This document shows, piece after piece, positions 26,150 through 34,189 of a stretch of DNA of 64,000 nucleotides. A program made the translations under genes and the position numbers. The stretch's first letter is position 1; each line of letters begins with the position of its first letter. The notes under the pieces are model-generated. The model did no database searches and was not told the origin of the DNA. It saw only the letters and a program-made list of their open reading frames with translations. Source of the DNA: Mesorhizobium comanense (GTDB lineage Bacteria > Pseudomonadota > Alphaproteobacteria > Rhizobiales > Rhizobiaceae); the NCBI RefSeq assembly GCF_005503535.1, contig NZ_SCNN01000001.1, forward strand, positions 248,001 through 312,000, written 5' to 3'.

Positions 26150-27862
26150 ATGACCAAGAGACGATCGCAGCACTGGTTCGGCGGCCAAGGCAAGGACGCC
26201 TTCATCCACCGCAGCTGGATGAAGAACAACGGTTTGCCGGACGACGCCTTCGACGGCCGGCCGGTGATCGGCATCTGCAACACCTTCTCGGAATTCACGC
26301 CTTGCCATGTGCACTTTCGCGGCCTGATCGAGCACATCAAGGCCGGTGTGCTGGAGGCCGGCGGCCTGCCGCTTGAATTCCCGGTGTTCTCCTGCGGCGA
26401 ATCCAACCTGCGGCCGACGGCGATGCTGTTCCGCAACCTCGCCTCCATGGATGTCGAGGAGGCGATCCGCGGCAATCCGATGGACGGCGTCGTGCTGATG
26501 GCCGGCTGCGACAAGACCACGCCGTCGCTGGTCATGGGCGCGGCTTCTTGCGACCTGCCGTCGATCGTGATCTCCGGCGGGCCGATGCTCAACGGCCGTT
26601 TCCAGGGCCGCGCCATCGGCTCGGGCACCGATGTTTGGAAATTCTCCGAGGACGTCCGCGCCGGCGTCATGAGCGAACAGGATTTCGCCAATGCCGAGAG
26701 CGCCATGTCGCGTTCGCCGGGCCATTGCATGACCATGGGCACGGCCTCGACGATGGCCTCGATGGTCGAAGCGCTCGGTCTGGCGCTGCCCGGCAATGCC
26801 GCCTATCCCGCCGTCGACGCGCGCCGCAGCCGCATCGCCCGCATGACCGGACGGCGCATCGTCGAGATGATCAATGAGGATCTCCGCCCGTCGGCGATCC
26901 TGACGAAACCGGCCTTCGCCAACGCCATCCGCGTCAATGGCGCCATTGGCGGCTCGACCAATGCGGTCGTGCATCTGCTCGCGATTGCCGGCCGCGTCGG
27001 TACGAATTTGACGCTGGACGATTGGGATGCCCTTGGCCGAGACGTACCGACAATCCTCGACCTGATGCCCTCGGGCCGCTTCCTGATGGAGGACTTCTGC
27101 TACGCCGGCGGCATACCGGCGGTCATGAAGGAGATCGCCGGTATGCTCGATCTCGACGCGCTGACGGTGACCGGCAAGAGCGTGCGTGACAACATTGCGG
27201 ACGCCCGGAACTACAATCCCGAAGTGATCCGCCCGCGCGGCAAGGCGCTGACGGCGCAGGGCGGCATTGCCGTGCTGCGTGGTAACCTGGCGCCGGATGG
27301 CGCCATCATCAAGCCGTCGGCGGCGACGCCTGCCCTGATGAAGCATCGCGGCCGCGCCGTCGTTTTCGAGGACATCGACGACTACAAGGCGCGCATTGAC
27401 GATCCCGCGCTCGACATCGACGAGACCTCGATCATGGTGCTGAAAAATTGCGGCCCGAAAGGCTATCCCGGCATGGCCGAGGTCGGCAACATGGCGCTGC
27501 CGCAAAAGCTGCTGAAGCAGGGCGTGCGCGACATGATCCGCATTTCCGATGCCCGCATGTCCGGCACGGCTTTCGGCACGGTAATTCTGCACGCCGCGCC
27601 CGAGGCCGCCATCGGCGGACCGCTGGCATTGGTTCGGAGCGGAGACATCATCGAACTCGATGTCGAGGCGCGCAAGCTGCATCTGGACGTCCCGGAGCAG
27701 GAATTGGCGCGGCGGCGTCAAAGCTGGAAGCCGCCGGCACCGGCGATGCGCGGCGGTTATCAGGGGCTCTATGTCGAACACGTTTTGCAGGCGGATCGCG
27801 GCGCCGACCTCGACTTTCTGGTCGGCAACCGTGGCCACGCCATTCCCCGCGAAAGCCATTGA
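26150..27862 (+). CDS. IlvD/Edd family sugar-acid dehydratase (L-arabonate dehydratase-like)
   Basis: A 570-residue iron-sulfur dehydratase. The three cluster cysteines expected in the family are in IGICNTFSEFTPCH, MAGCDKTTPS and SPGHCMTMGTAST. The family also shows GAIGGSTNAVVHLLAIAGR and SDARMSGTAFGT. Sequence and length match aldonate dehydratases (L-arabonate/D-xylonate/D-fuconate group) better than dihydroxy-acid dehydratase. It would form a 2-keto-3-deoxy acid. It sits 15 bases after the SDR and 5 bases before the lyase gene. Confidence 0.88.
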   Translation: MTKRRSQHWFGGQGKDAFIHRSWMKNNGLPDDAFDGRPVIGICNTFSEFTPCHVHFRGLIEHIKAGVLEAGGLPLEFPVFSCGESNLRPTAMLFRNLASMDVEEAIRGNPMDGVVLMAGCDKTTPSLVMGAASCDLPSIVISGGPMLNGRFQGRAIGSGTDVWKFSEDVRAGVMSEQDFANAESAMSRSPGHCMTMGTASTMASMVEALGLALPGNAAYPAVDARRSRIARMTGRRIVEMINEDLRPSAILTKPAFANAIRVNGAIGGSTNAVVHLLAIAGRVGTNLTLDDWDALGRDVPTILDLMPSGRFLMEDFCYAGGIPAVMKEIAGMLDLDALTVTGKSVRDNIADARNYNPEVIRPRGKALTAQGGIAVLRGNLAPDGAIIKPSAATPALMKHRGRAVVFEDIDDYKARIDDPALDIDETSIMVLKNCGPKGYPGMAEVGNMALPQKLLKQGVRDMIRISDARMSGTAFGTVILHAAPEAAIGGPLALVRSGDIIELDVEARKLHLDVPEQELARRRQSWKPPAPAMRGGYQGLYVEHVLQADRGADLDFLVGNRGHAIPRESH

Positions 27863-27867
27863 GGCCG

Positions 27868-28785
27868 ATGCCGAAATTCCAACCCGATGATTTCCGCGGC
27901 ATACACGCCATCCTCTACGCGCTGTTCGACGAGAATGAGCGGTTGGACCGTGCCGCGATGCGCCGGCAGGTCGAGATCTGCCTGGCCAGCGGCGTGCACG
28001 GCATGGCAGCACTTGGGCTGGCAACCGAAGTCGCCAAGCTCACCGAGGCCGAACGCCGCACTGTCATGGACTGGACGGCGCAGGATACCGCCGGAAAAGT
28101 GCCGCTCGCCTTCACCATCTTTGGCGCCTCGGTGGCCGAACAGATCGCGCAGGTGCGCCACGCCGAAAGCGTTGGCGCCGATTGGGTTATCCTGCAGCCC
28201 CCGCCTGGCGGGTCCTATGGCGCGCCGGAATACATCCGTTTCTTCGGCCGCGTTGCGGAGGCGACCGACCTGCCGGTGGCGATCCAGAATGCGCCGGCGT
28301 TTTTCGGGCGTGGCCTGTCATCGGACGAAATCCGCGATCTCGTCACGCTGCATCCCAACATCAGGCTGATCAAGGGCGAAGGCCCGGTCACCGACATTGC
28401 GGGCCTGATCGAGCGTACCGAGGGCCGGCTTCCCGTTTTCAACGGGCGCGGCGGGCTCGAACTGATCGACAATGCCCGCATCGGCTGCCGGGGCATGATC
28501 CTGGCGCCGGACTGCATCGATCATGCCGTGCGGGCCTGGGAAGCGTTCCGCGCCGGAGACGAAAAAACGGCCGAGGCCGCGTATGAAAAGATGCTGCCGG
28601 CCGCCGTCTTCGTCATGCAAGGCATCGAAAACCTGATCTGCTACGGCAAGCGCCTGTTCGGCGCCCGCGCAGGCCTTCCGATCCATGACCGCGCTCCGGC
28701 GATGCGGCCGAACGAGGCCGGGCTTGCGATGGTGGAGCGCTTCGCCGCCAGCCTCGGCCCGCTGTCCGCGCCTTTCCGTCAGTAG
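27868..28785 (+). CDS. DHDPS/NAL family Schiff-base lyase or dehydratase (2-keto-3-deoxy sugar acid)
   Basis: A 305-residue TIM-barrel enzyme. The Schiff-base lysine is in IRLIKGEGP (~residue 167); the pyruvate-carboxylate motif is LGLATE; the usual YNxP tyrosine motif reads IQNAP, so the tyrosine is replaced by glutamine. Members with non-canonical residues here include 2-keto-3-deoxy-L-arabonate dehydratases as well as aldolases. It would either cleave the dehydratase product or dehydrate it to alpha-ketoglutarate semialdehyde. Its last 7 bases overlap the convergent SDR gene. Confidence 0.83.
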   Translation: MPKFQPDDFRGIHAILYALFDENERLDRAAMRRQVEICLASGVHGMAALGLATEVAKLTEAERRTVMDWTAQDTAGKVPLAFTIFGASVAEQIAQVRHAESVGADWVILQPPPGGSYGAPEYIRFFGRVAEATDLPVAIQNAPAFFGRGLSSDEIRDLVTLHPNIRLIKGEGPVTDIAGLIERTEGRLPVFNGRGGLELIDNARIGCRGMILAPDCIDHAVRAWEAFRAGDEKTAEAAYEKMLPAAVFVMQGIENLICYGKRLFGARAGLPIHDRAPAMRPNEAGLAMVERFAASLGPLSAPFRQ

Positions 28786-29525
28786 GTCGTTCGCCCTCCC
28801 GACAGGTCGAAGGTGGAAGCGGTGGTAAAACTGTTCTCCTTGGAGACCAGCCAGGCCACCATGGCGGCCGCCTCGTCGACTTCAAGCAGGCGGCCGCGCG
28901 GGATGCGTGAGCGCATGTATTCGATGTGTTCGGCCGTCAGTTGTTCGAGAATGCGGGTCTGCGCCGTCGCCGGCGAGATGCAGTTGACCGCGATGTCGTA
29001 TTGCGCCAGTTCCTTGCCGAGCGACTTGGTCATGCCGATCACCGCGGCCTTCGAGGCCGAATAGGCGGCGGCGTTTGGATTACCTTCCTTGCCGGCGACC
29101 GAGGCGATGTTGACGATGCGCCCGTAATTGCGCTCCTTCATGCCGGGAACCACGGCCCGGTTCACGTAGAAGGTGCCATTGACGTTGATGTCGATGATCT
29201 TCTTCCAGACATCGACATCATAGCTGTCGAGCGGCGCGGCCGGGCCGGCAATGCCCGCCGAATTGACGAGAATGGAAATCTTGTTCGCGATCGCCTCCGT
29301 CCTGGCGCGCGCGGCATCGACCGCGTCCCAATCGGCGATGTCGACGACCAGCGTGGTTGCCGCCTTGCCGAGTTCCTGCCTGGCCTGGTCGAGACGTGCC
29401 TCGTCGAGGTCCCAAAGCGTCACCGTTGCTCCCGAGGCGACAAACCGCTTCGCCATCGCCAAGCCGAGGCCCTGTGCGCCGCCGGTGACCACGGCGTGCT
29501 GGCCGTCCAGATCGATCCTGTTCAT
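28779..29525 (-). CDS. Short-chain dehydrogenase/reductase of a deoxysugar-acid cluster
   Basis: An SDR of 248 residues with TGGAQGLGLAMAKRF, NSAGIAGPAAP, catalytic NIASVAGKEG and YSASK. WDLDEARL carries the aspartate of NAD-preferring members. It resembles SDRs that oxidise 2-keto-3-deoxy-L-fuconate or L-rhamnonate-type intermediates, but the substrate cannot be read from sequence. It is the last gene of the minus-strand unit that begins with the UxaA-type dehydratase, 54 bases away, and converges with the lyase at 27868-28785. Confidence 0.8.
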   Translation of the reverse strand: MNRIDLDGQHAVVTGGAQGLGLAMAKRFVASGATVTLWDLDEARLDQARQELGKAATTLVVDIADWDAVDAARARTEAIANKISILVNSAGIAGPAAPLDSYDVDVWKKIIDINVNGTFYVNRAVVPGMKERNYGRIVNIASVAGKEGNPNAAAYSASKAAVIGMTKSLGKELAQYDIAVNCISPATAQTRILEQLTAEHIEYMRSRIPRGRLLEVDEAAAMVAWLVSKENSFTTASTFDLSGGRTTY

Positions 29526-29579
29526 GTCTTGCCGTTCTTTCCGTTTGAGAGGTCGTGGCTGCCGCGAAGGAGGCGCATG

Positions 29580-31091
29580 TCACATCGTCGCGCCGAGGCT
29601 CCAGGGCACGAACTCGTTGTCGCCATAGCCGAGCGCTTCCGATCTGGTGCGCCCACCAGACGCCACGCGCAGGATCTCGGCGAAGATCTCCTCGCCCTTA
29701 TCGGCCAGCGTCACGCCGTCGAGGATGTCGCCGCAATTGATGTCCATGTCGTCGCGCATCTGCTCGAAGATGAAGGAGTTGGAGGCGAGCTTGATCGAGG
29801 GCGTCGGCTTGCAGCCGAAGGCCGAGCCGCGCCCGGTGGTGAAGCACAATATGTTGGCGCCGCCGGCGACCTGTCCGGTCGCCGAAACCGGGTCGTAGCC
29901 GGGCGTGTCCATGAAGACGAGGCCGCGCTCGTTGATCGGTTCGGCGTATTCCAGCACAGCGCGCAGATTGGTCGTGCCACCCTTGGCGGAGGCGCCGAGC
30001 GATTTCTCCAGGATGGTGGTCAGCCCGCCCAGCTTGTTGCCGGGAGACGGATTGTTGTTCATCTCCATGTCGTGCCGGGCGGTATAGTCCTCCCACCAGC
30101 GGATGCGCTCGATCAGCTTCTCGCCGACCTCGCGGTTCTCGGCACGCAGGGTCAGCAGATGCTCCGCGCCATAGATCTCGGGCGTTTCCGAAAGCACTGC
30201 CGTGCCGCCTTGCGCGACCAGCAGGTCCACCGCCGCGCCGAGCGCCGGATTGGCGCTGATGCCGGAATAGCCGTCCGATCCGCCGCATTGCAGCGCCAGC
30301 ACCAGTTCGGAAGCCGGCTGCGGCGTCCGCTCCGCGGCATTGACGACCGGCAGCATGTCGAGCACCGCCTTGACGCCCGCCTCGACGGTCTTTCGTGTGC
30401 CGCCGGTCTCCTGGATCGTCATGGTGCGGAAAGTGGTGCTTTCCTCGATGTTGTAGGACTGCATCCAGCGCGGGATCTGGAACGCCTCGCAGCCGAGCCC
30501 GACCATCAGCACGCCGCCGACATTGGGGTTGGTGGCAAACCCCCATTGCGTGCGCTTCAAGAGATCGTAGGCTGGCCCCTTGGTGTCGATGCCGCATCCG
30601 GTGCCGTGGACGAGCGCGATGGCGCCGTCGACATTGGGGTAGTCGCGCAGGATGCCGGACCGGTTGACCTCTTCGACGATGAAGCGGGCGACGCTGGCCG
30701 AGCAATTCACCGAGGTCAGCACGGCGATGAAGTTGCGGGTGCCGATCTTGCCGCTTGGCCTCTTGTAACCCATGAACGTCGCGCGCTCGGCCTCGGGCAG
30801 AACAGGCGTGTTCCTGGCGTTGGTGCCGAACACATAATCGCGCTCGAAATTGCGCAGATATACATTGTGCTCGTGCACCCAGTCGCCGGCCACGATCGGT
30901 TCGCGCGCGAAACCGATCGTCTGGCCGTATTTCACGATCGGCTCGTCCGAAGCGATGTCGCGCAGGGCCATCTTGTGGCCGCGCGGGATGCGCACCCTCG
31001 CTTCGACGTCACCGGCCTTGTCGCCGGCTTTCAGCGGATCGACCGCGAGAAGAATGTTGTCGGCCTGCGAAAGCTGGATGAAGCGCGTCAT
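29580..31091 (-). CDS. UxaA/GarD family sugar-acid dehydratase (altronate dehydratase-like, full length)
   Basis: About 503 residues with both parts of altronate dehydratase: an N-terminal SAF-type domain (LSQADNILLAVDPL, RIPRGHKMALRDI) and the large C-terminal metal-dependent domain with GYKRPSGKIGTRNFIAVLTSVNCS, GVLMVGLGCEA, LQCGGSDGYSG and TGRGSAFGCKPTPSIKL. E. coli UxaA acts on D-altronate; paralogues in deoxysugar loci act on other aldonates. The ATG at 31091 is taken; a TTG at 31097 would add two residues. A TTATATTAG element lies 54 bases upstream. Confidence 0.87.
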   Translation of the reverse strand: MTRFIQLSQADNILLAVDPLKAGDKAGDVEARVRIPRGHKMALRDIASDEPIVKYGQTIGFAREPIVAGDWVHEHNVYLRNFERDYVFGTNARNTPVLPEAERATFMGYKRPSGKIGTRNFIAVLTSVNCSASVARFIVEEVNRSGILRDYPNVDGAIALVHGTGCGIDTKGPAYDLLKRTQWGFATNPNVGGVLMVGLGCEAFQIPRWMQSYNIEESTTFRTMTIQETGGTRKTVEAGVKAVLDMLPVVNAAERTPQPASELVLALQCGGSDGYSGISANPALGAAVDLLVAQGGTAVLSETPEIYGAEHLLTLRAENREVGEKLIERIRWWEDYTARHDMEMNNNPSPGNKLGGLTTILEKSLGASAKGGTTNLRAVLEYAEPINERGLVFMDTPGYDPVSATGQVAGGANILCFTTGRGSAFGCKPTPSIKLASNSFIFEQMRDDMDINCGDILDGVTLADKGEEIFAEILRVASGGRTRSEALGYGDNEFVPWSLGATM

Positions 31092-31135
31092 ACCCAAACT
31101 CTGAAAAGCCTTGACGTCGTCGAGGCAAAAGATGA

Positions 31136-31160
31136 TTTAGAATACTAATATAATAGAATG
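31136..31160 (-). promoter_or_regulatory. Putative GntR operator A, upstream of the UxaA-type gene
   Basis: An AT-rich element in GC-rich DNA, reading TTATATTAG on the minus strand (31153-31145) inside ctattatattagtattct. The same nonamer occurs in front of the GntR gene and the ABC operon. Confidence 0.55.
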
Positions 31161-31318
31161 TCAGTGGTCAAGCGGAGCGGGATTGCGCCAGGCCGTTGGC
31201 GGGTTGGAAGGTTGGCAGGCGAATCTCGTGCCTGCCGCTGTCGACGCGGCATCCGGGTCAATCGCGGCGGAAACCGCACGTCCGCCGCGGCAGACGACCC
31301 TGCATGACCAGGTCGCGG

Positions 31319-31648
31319 TCAGTCGAGATGGAAGATTTCTTCCATGGCGGCCCACCATTCGCCATCGGCGCGCGTTGTCAGCGGCAGTTGCATGGGGTCG
31401 CACAAATCCCACCATTTGCGCATGGCGGCGGATTCGCCCATCCGTGCCGCGTCGGCGGCAAAATCGTCGCCGTGATATTCCCAATAGGCGAAGAGCAGGT
31501 TTTCAGGCTCGCGCAGGAAAATCGAATAGTTGCGGATGTTGGCGCGGCTGATGACATCAAGCACCTCCGGCCAGACCTCGGCATGGACGCGCTTGTATTG
31601 CGCGATCGATTCCGTCTTCAGGCCGATGCAAAGTCCCATTCTGCGCAT
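31319..31648 (-). CDS. rhaM: L-rhamnose mutarotase family protein
   Basis: A 109-residue dimeric alpha+beta-barrel protein of the RhaM/YiiL family, which interconverts alpha and beta anomers of L-rhamnose. Family features are YKRVHAEVWPEVLD (active-site histidine), NYSIFLREPENLLFAYWEY and the C-terminal WWAAMEEIFHLD. Family members also act on L-fucose. The gene is 29 bases downstream of the GntR regulator and probably in its transcript. It indicates that a 6-deoxy-L-hexose enters this locus. Confidence 0.88.
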   Translation of the reverse strand: MRRMGLCIGLKTESIAQYKRVHAEVWPEVLDVISRANIRNYSIFLREPENLLFAYWEYHGDDFAADAARMGESAAMRKWWDLCDPMQLPLTTRADGEWWAAMEEIFHLD

Positions 31649-31677
31649 GTGCTGATCGTTCCGGTTGTCGCCCAGCC

Positions 31678-32352
31678 TCAGCCGAGAAGATCGGCGGCGA
31701 CTTCGAGCGTGTTGCGGAAGGATGTTTCGAGGTGCTGCTCCATCGCTTGCGCGGCGCCCTCGGCGTCATGGCGCTTGAGCGCGTCGAGAATGGCCTCATG
31801 CTGCTCGATCGTCTGTTCGCCATAGCCGGGCTTGGGGATGGCAAGGTAACGGCCGCGATCCATCTGCGCCTTGGAGATGTCGACGGCGCGCCAGATCATC
31901 GGCAGCCCGCAGATTTCGGCGATGGTCCGATGAAAGACATCGTCGAGCTGGATCGCCGTCGCATACCGGCCGCGCGATATGGCAAGCTTGTGCGCCCCCA
32001 TATTGTCCTCCAGCAGTTCGGCAGCCGGCGGCGTCAGCTTGACCGCCGCGCGCCGCGCGCTTTCCATCTCCAATGCCCGCCTGATGACATAGGCTTCTTC
32101 TAGGTCGGCGCGGCTGATCGGCGCGACATAGGTGCCGGTCTGTGCCAGGATCTTGACCAGGCCCTCGTCGCTGATGCGCTTGACCGCTTCGCGCACCGGC
32201 GTGCGCGAGACGCCGAGGGCTTCGGCGATCGCCACCTCGTTGATCACTTCTCCCGGCTTCATCTGCCCGACGACGATCAGGTTGCGGATCTTCTGATAGA
32301 TCTGATCGCGCAGCGGCAGAGCCCGATTGAGGGTCGAAGGGTCCAGGTCCAT
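31678..32352 (-). CDS. GntR family (FCD subfamily) transcriptional regulator
   Basis: A 224-residue regulator. The winged helix is at VAIAEALGVSRTPVREAVKR (about residues 40-60) and the FCD domain follows, with the metal-site pattern DDVFHRTIAEICG and EQHEAILDALKRHD. It lies between the mutarotase gene and the divergent ABC operon. Four TTATAYTAR elements in the surrounding gaps are the probable binding sites, including one in its own promoter, which implies autoregulation. Confidence 0.9.
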   Translation of the reverse strand: MDLDPSTLNRALPLRDQIYQKIRNLIVVGQMKPGEVINEVAIAEALGVSRTPVREAVKRISDEGLVKILAQTGTYVAPISRADLEEAYVIRRALEMESARRAAVKLTPPAAELLEDNMGAHKLAISRGRYATAIQLDDVFHRTIAEICGLPMIWRAVDISKAQMDRGRYLAIPKPGYGEQTIEQHEAILDALKRHDAEGAAQAMEQHLETSFRNTLEVAADLLG

Positions 32353-32386
32353 GGCAAATCCGTAGCTTCGTTCACCAGAAATGATC

Positions 32387-32405
32387 AGATTATATTAGAA
32401 TGTAA
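32387..32405 (+). promoter_or_regulatory. Putative GntR operator B, in the gntR promoter
   Basis: TTATATTAG at 32390-32398 in agattatattagaatgtaa, 38 bases upstream of the GntR start. It is an exact match to elements A and C over nine bases. Confidence 0.55.
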
Positions 32406-32489
32406 ATCGCAATGCACCCAAGGCGAGCGGCGGTGTCCGTCGGCGATGGAGCGGGTTCCCCAGGTCGCTGAATCCAGCTTGCCAGAACT

Positions 32490-32507
32490 GTTATATTAGT
32501 GCAATAG
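32490..32507 (+). promoter_or_regulatory. Putative GntR operator C, upstream of the ABC operon
   Basis: TTATATTAG at 32491-32499 within gttatattagtgcaatag, about 190 bases before the ATPase start. The whole gap 32353-32686 contains only these AT-rich elements and one hairpin; no gene was seen in it. Confidence 0.5.
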
Positions 32508-32552
32508 TCCGAAATCTGCAGTGGGAATTCGGTCAGTCCGTCAAGGCTTCAA

Positions 32553-32583
32553 CCGAACCGCATGCCGAGAGGCATGCATTCGG
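32553..32583. other. Hairpin in the gap before the ABC operon
   Basis: gcatgcc (32560-32566) pairs with ggcatgc (32571-32577) around a gaga loop, and the outer ccgaa pairs with ttcgg across a two-base mismatch. It lies between operator elements C and D. It could be a leader structure if transcription starts upstream, or a remnant of a repeat. Confidence 0.4.
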
Positions 32584-32611
32584 ACCGAAGACGGATCGCG
32601 CTCCGATTGGT

Positions 32612-32630
32612 TGTTATACTAAAATAATAC
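32612..32630 (+). promoter_or_regulatory. Putative GntR operator D, upstream of the ABC operon
   Basis: TTATACTAA at 32614-32622 in gttatactaaaataatac, a variant of the TTATATTAG nonamer. TTAT and ATAA form a short inverted repeat. It ends 57 bases before the ATPase start, a usual place for a repressor site. Confidence 0.5.
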
Positions 32631-32686
32631 AGAATTCCGATGCCAAGGACAGCGGAATAGCCTGCCAGGGAGGAACCTAGCCAGAC

Positions 32687-34189
32687 ATGACTGCCGTCGC
32701 CGACTGCGCCTTGGACATGCGAGGCATCAGCAAGATTTTTCCGGGCGTGAAGGCTCTGTCCAACGTCAACTTCGCCGTGAAATTCGGCACCGTCCACGCG
32801 GTCGTTGGCGAGAATGGCGCCGGCAAGTCGACGCTGATGAAAGTGCTCAACGGCTCCTACGCGCCGACCAGCGGCACGATCAAGGTCGGCGGCACCGACG
32901 TGCGCATGCGCCGGCCCGCCGACGCCCAGGCGCTCGGCATCCGCATGGTGCATCAGGAAATCAATCTGGTTCCGGACCTGACCGTGGCGGAGAACGTCTA
33001 TCTCGGCCGCATGCCCGGCAAATGGACCTTTTTGCGCAAGGGCGAGATGGTCAGGAAGGCCGCCGCCGTCCTTGACGAACTCGGCGCAGGGATCAACCCG
33101 CGCGAACGGCTGGGCAATTTGTCGATCAGCCAGCAGCAACTCGTCGAGATCGCCAAGGCCTATGCCGCGCAGCCTCGCATCATCGTCCTCGATGAGCCCA
33201 CATCGAGCCTGAGCGAGCATGAGACGGCGGCGCTGTTCCGGATCCTGCGCAAGATGCGCGATGACGGCATCGCCATCATCTACATCAGCCACCGGCTGAA
33301 GGAAGTGCTCGAGATCGCCGACGAAGTGACCGTGCTGCGCGACGGCTCGATGATCGAGACGCGTCCGATCGAAGGCATAACCGCCGCGCAAATGATCCGG
33401 CTGATGGTCGGCCGCGAGGTCTCGAACGTCTTTCCGAAGAGTCCGGCCGAGATCGGCAAGTCCGTGCTGCGCGTCGAGCGCATCAGCGACGGCACGCGTT
33501 TCCACAATGTCAGCTTCGATGTGCGCGCGGGCGAGATCCTGGGCCTGACGGGCCTCGTCGGCGCGGGCCGCACCGAAGTCGCGCGCGCCATCTTCGGCCT
33601 GTCGCGGCTGGTCGAAGGCACTGTCAGCGTCAATGGCCGCCAGGTTTCGATCAAGTCGCCGTCCGAAGCGGTGAAGGCCGGCATCGCCTATGTGCCGGAG
33701 GACCGCAAGGGCGACGGCATCGTGCCCGGCATGTCGATCCGGGAAAACATCAGCCTGCCCATTCTGCGTCGCCTCAGCCGTTTCGGGCGCATCCGGCGCG
33801 GCGCCGACCGCGTGCTGGCAGCGGACTACGTGAAGCAGTTTTCCATTTCTCCGCCCGATGGCGAACGGCGCATCAGTCTCCTTTCCGGCGGCAACCAGCA
33901 GAAGGCCGTCATTGCCAAATGGCTCGCCGCCAGGCCCTCGGCGCTGATCCTCGACGAGCCGACGCGCGGCGTCGACGTCGGCGCCAAGGCCGAGATCCAC
34001 AACATCATCGGCCAGCTCGTTGCCGGCGGCATGGCGGTGGTGATGATCTCCTCTGAACTTCCCGAGATCCTAGGCGTCTGCGACCGCGTCGTGGTGATGC
34101 GCGATGGGCGGGCCTCCGAACCGCTCACGCGCGGCGAACTCAGCGAAGAGCGCATCATGGCCCTGGCGACCGGGGAGGAAGCGGCGTGA
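32687..34189 (+). CDS. Sugar ABC transporter ATP-binding protein (two nucleotide-binding domains)
   Basis: A 500-residue duplicated ATPase of the RbsA/MglA type: Walker A GENGAGKSTLMK and Walker B IIVLDEPTSSLS in domain 1, GLVGAGRTEVARA, LSGGNQQKAVIAKW and LILDEPTRGVDVG in domain 2. GGGAGGAA precedes the ATG. It is the first of four overlapping or abutting genes that make a complete importer with two distinct permeases. The substrate is probably the 6-deoxy-L-hexose handled by the divergent enzymes. Confidence 0.9.
   Translation: MTAVADCALDMRGISKIFPGVKALSNVNFAVKFGTVHAVVGENGAGKSTLMKVLNGSYAPTSGTIKVGGTDVRMRRPADAQALGIRMVHQEINLVPDLTVAENVYLGRMPGKWTFLRKGEMVRKAAAVLDELGAGINPRERLGNLSISQQQLVEIAKAYAAQPRIIVLDEPTSSLSEHETAALFRILRKMRDDGIAIIYISHRLKEVLEIADEVTVLRDGSMIETRPIEGITAAQMIRLMVGREVSNVFPKSPAEIGKSVLRVERISDGTRFHNVSFDVRAGEILGLTGLVGAGRTEVARAIFGLSRLVEGTVSVNGRQVSIKSPSEAVKAGIAYVPEDRKGDGIVPGMSIRENISLPILRRLSRFGRIRRGADRVLAADYVKQFSISPPDGERRISLLSGGNQQKAVIAKWLAARPSALILDEPTRGVDVGAKAEIHNIIGQLVAGGMAVVMISSELPEILGVCDRVVVMRDGRASEPLTRGELSEERIMALATGEEAA

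Noticed and set aside
24851..28024. Open frame of about 1057 codons on the minus strand across araH, the SDR, the dehydratase and the lyase
   Set aside because: It is antisense to four genes with intact catalytic motifs; its product is low-complexity, rich in Arg, His, Gly and Asp, as expected for the shadow of GC-rich genes.
28926..31148. Open frame of 740 codons on the plus strand over the SDR and UxaA-type genes
   Set aside because: Its product has no recognisable motif, whereas the opposite strand encodes two complete enzymes.
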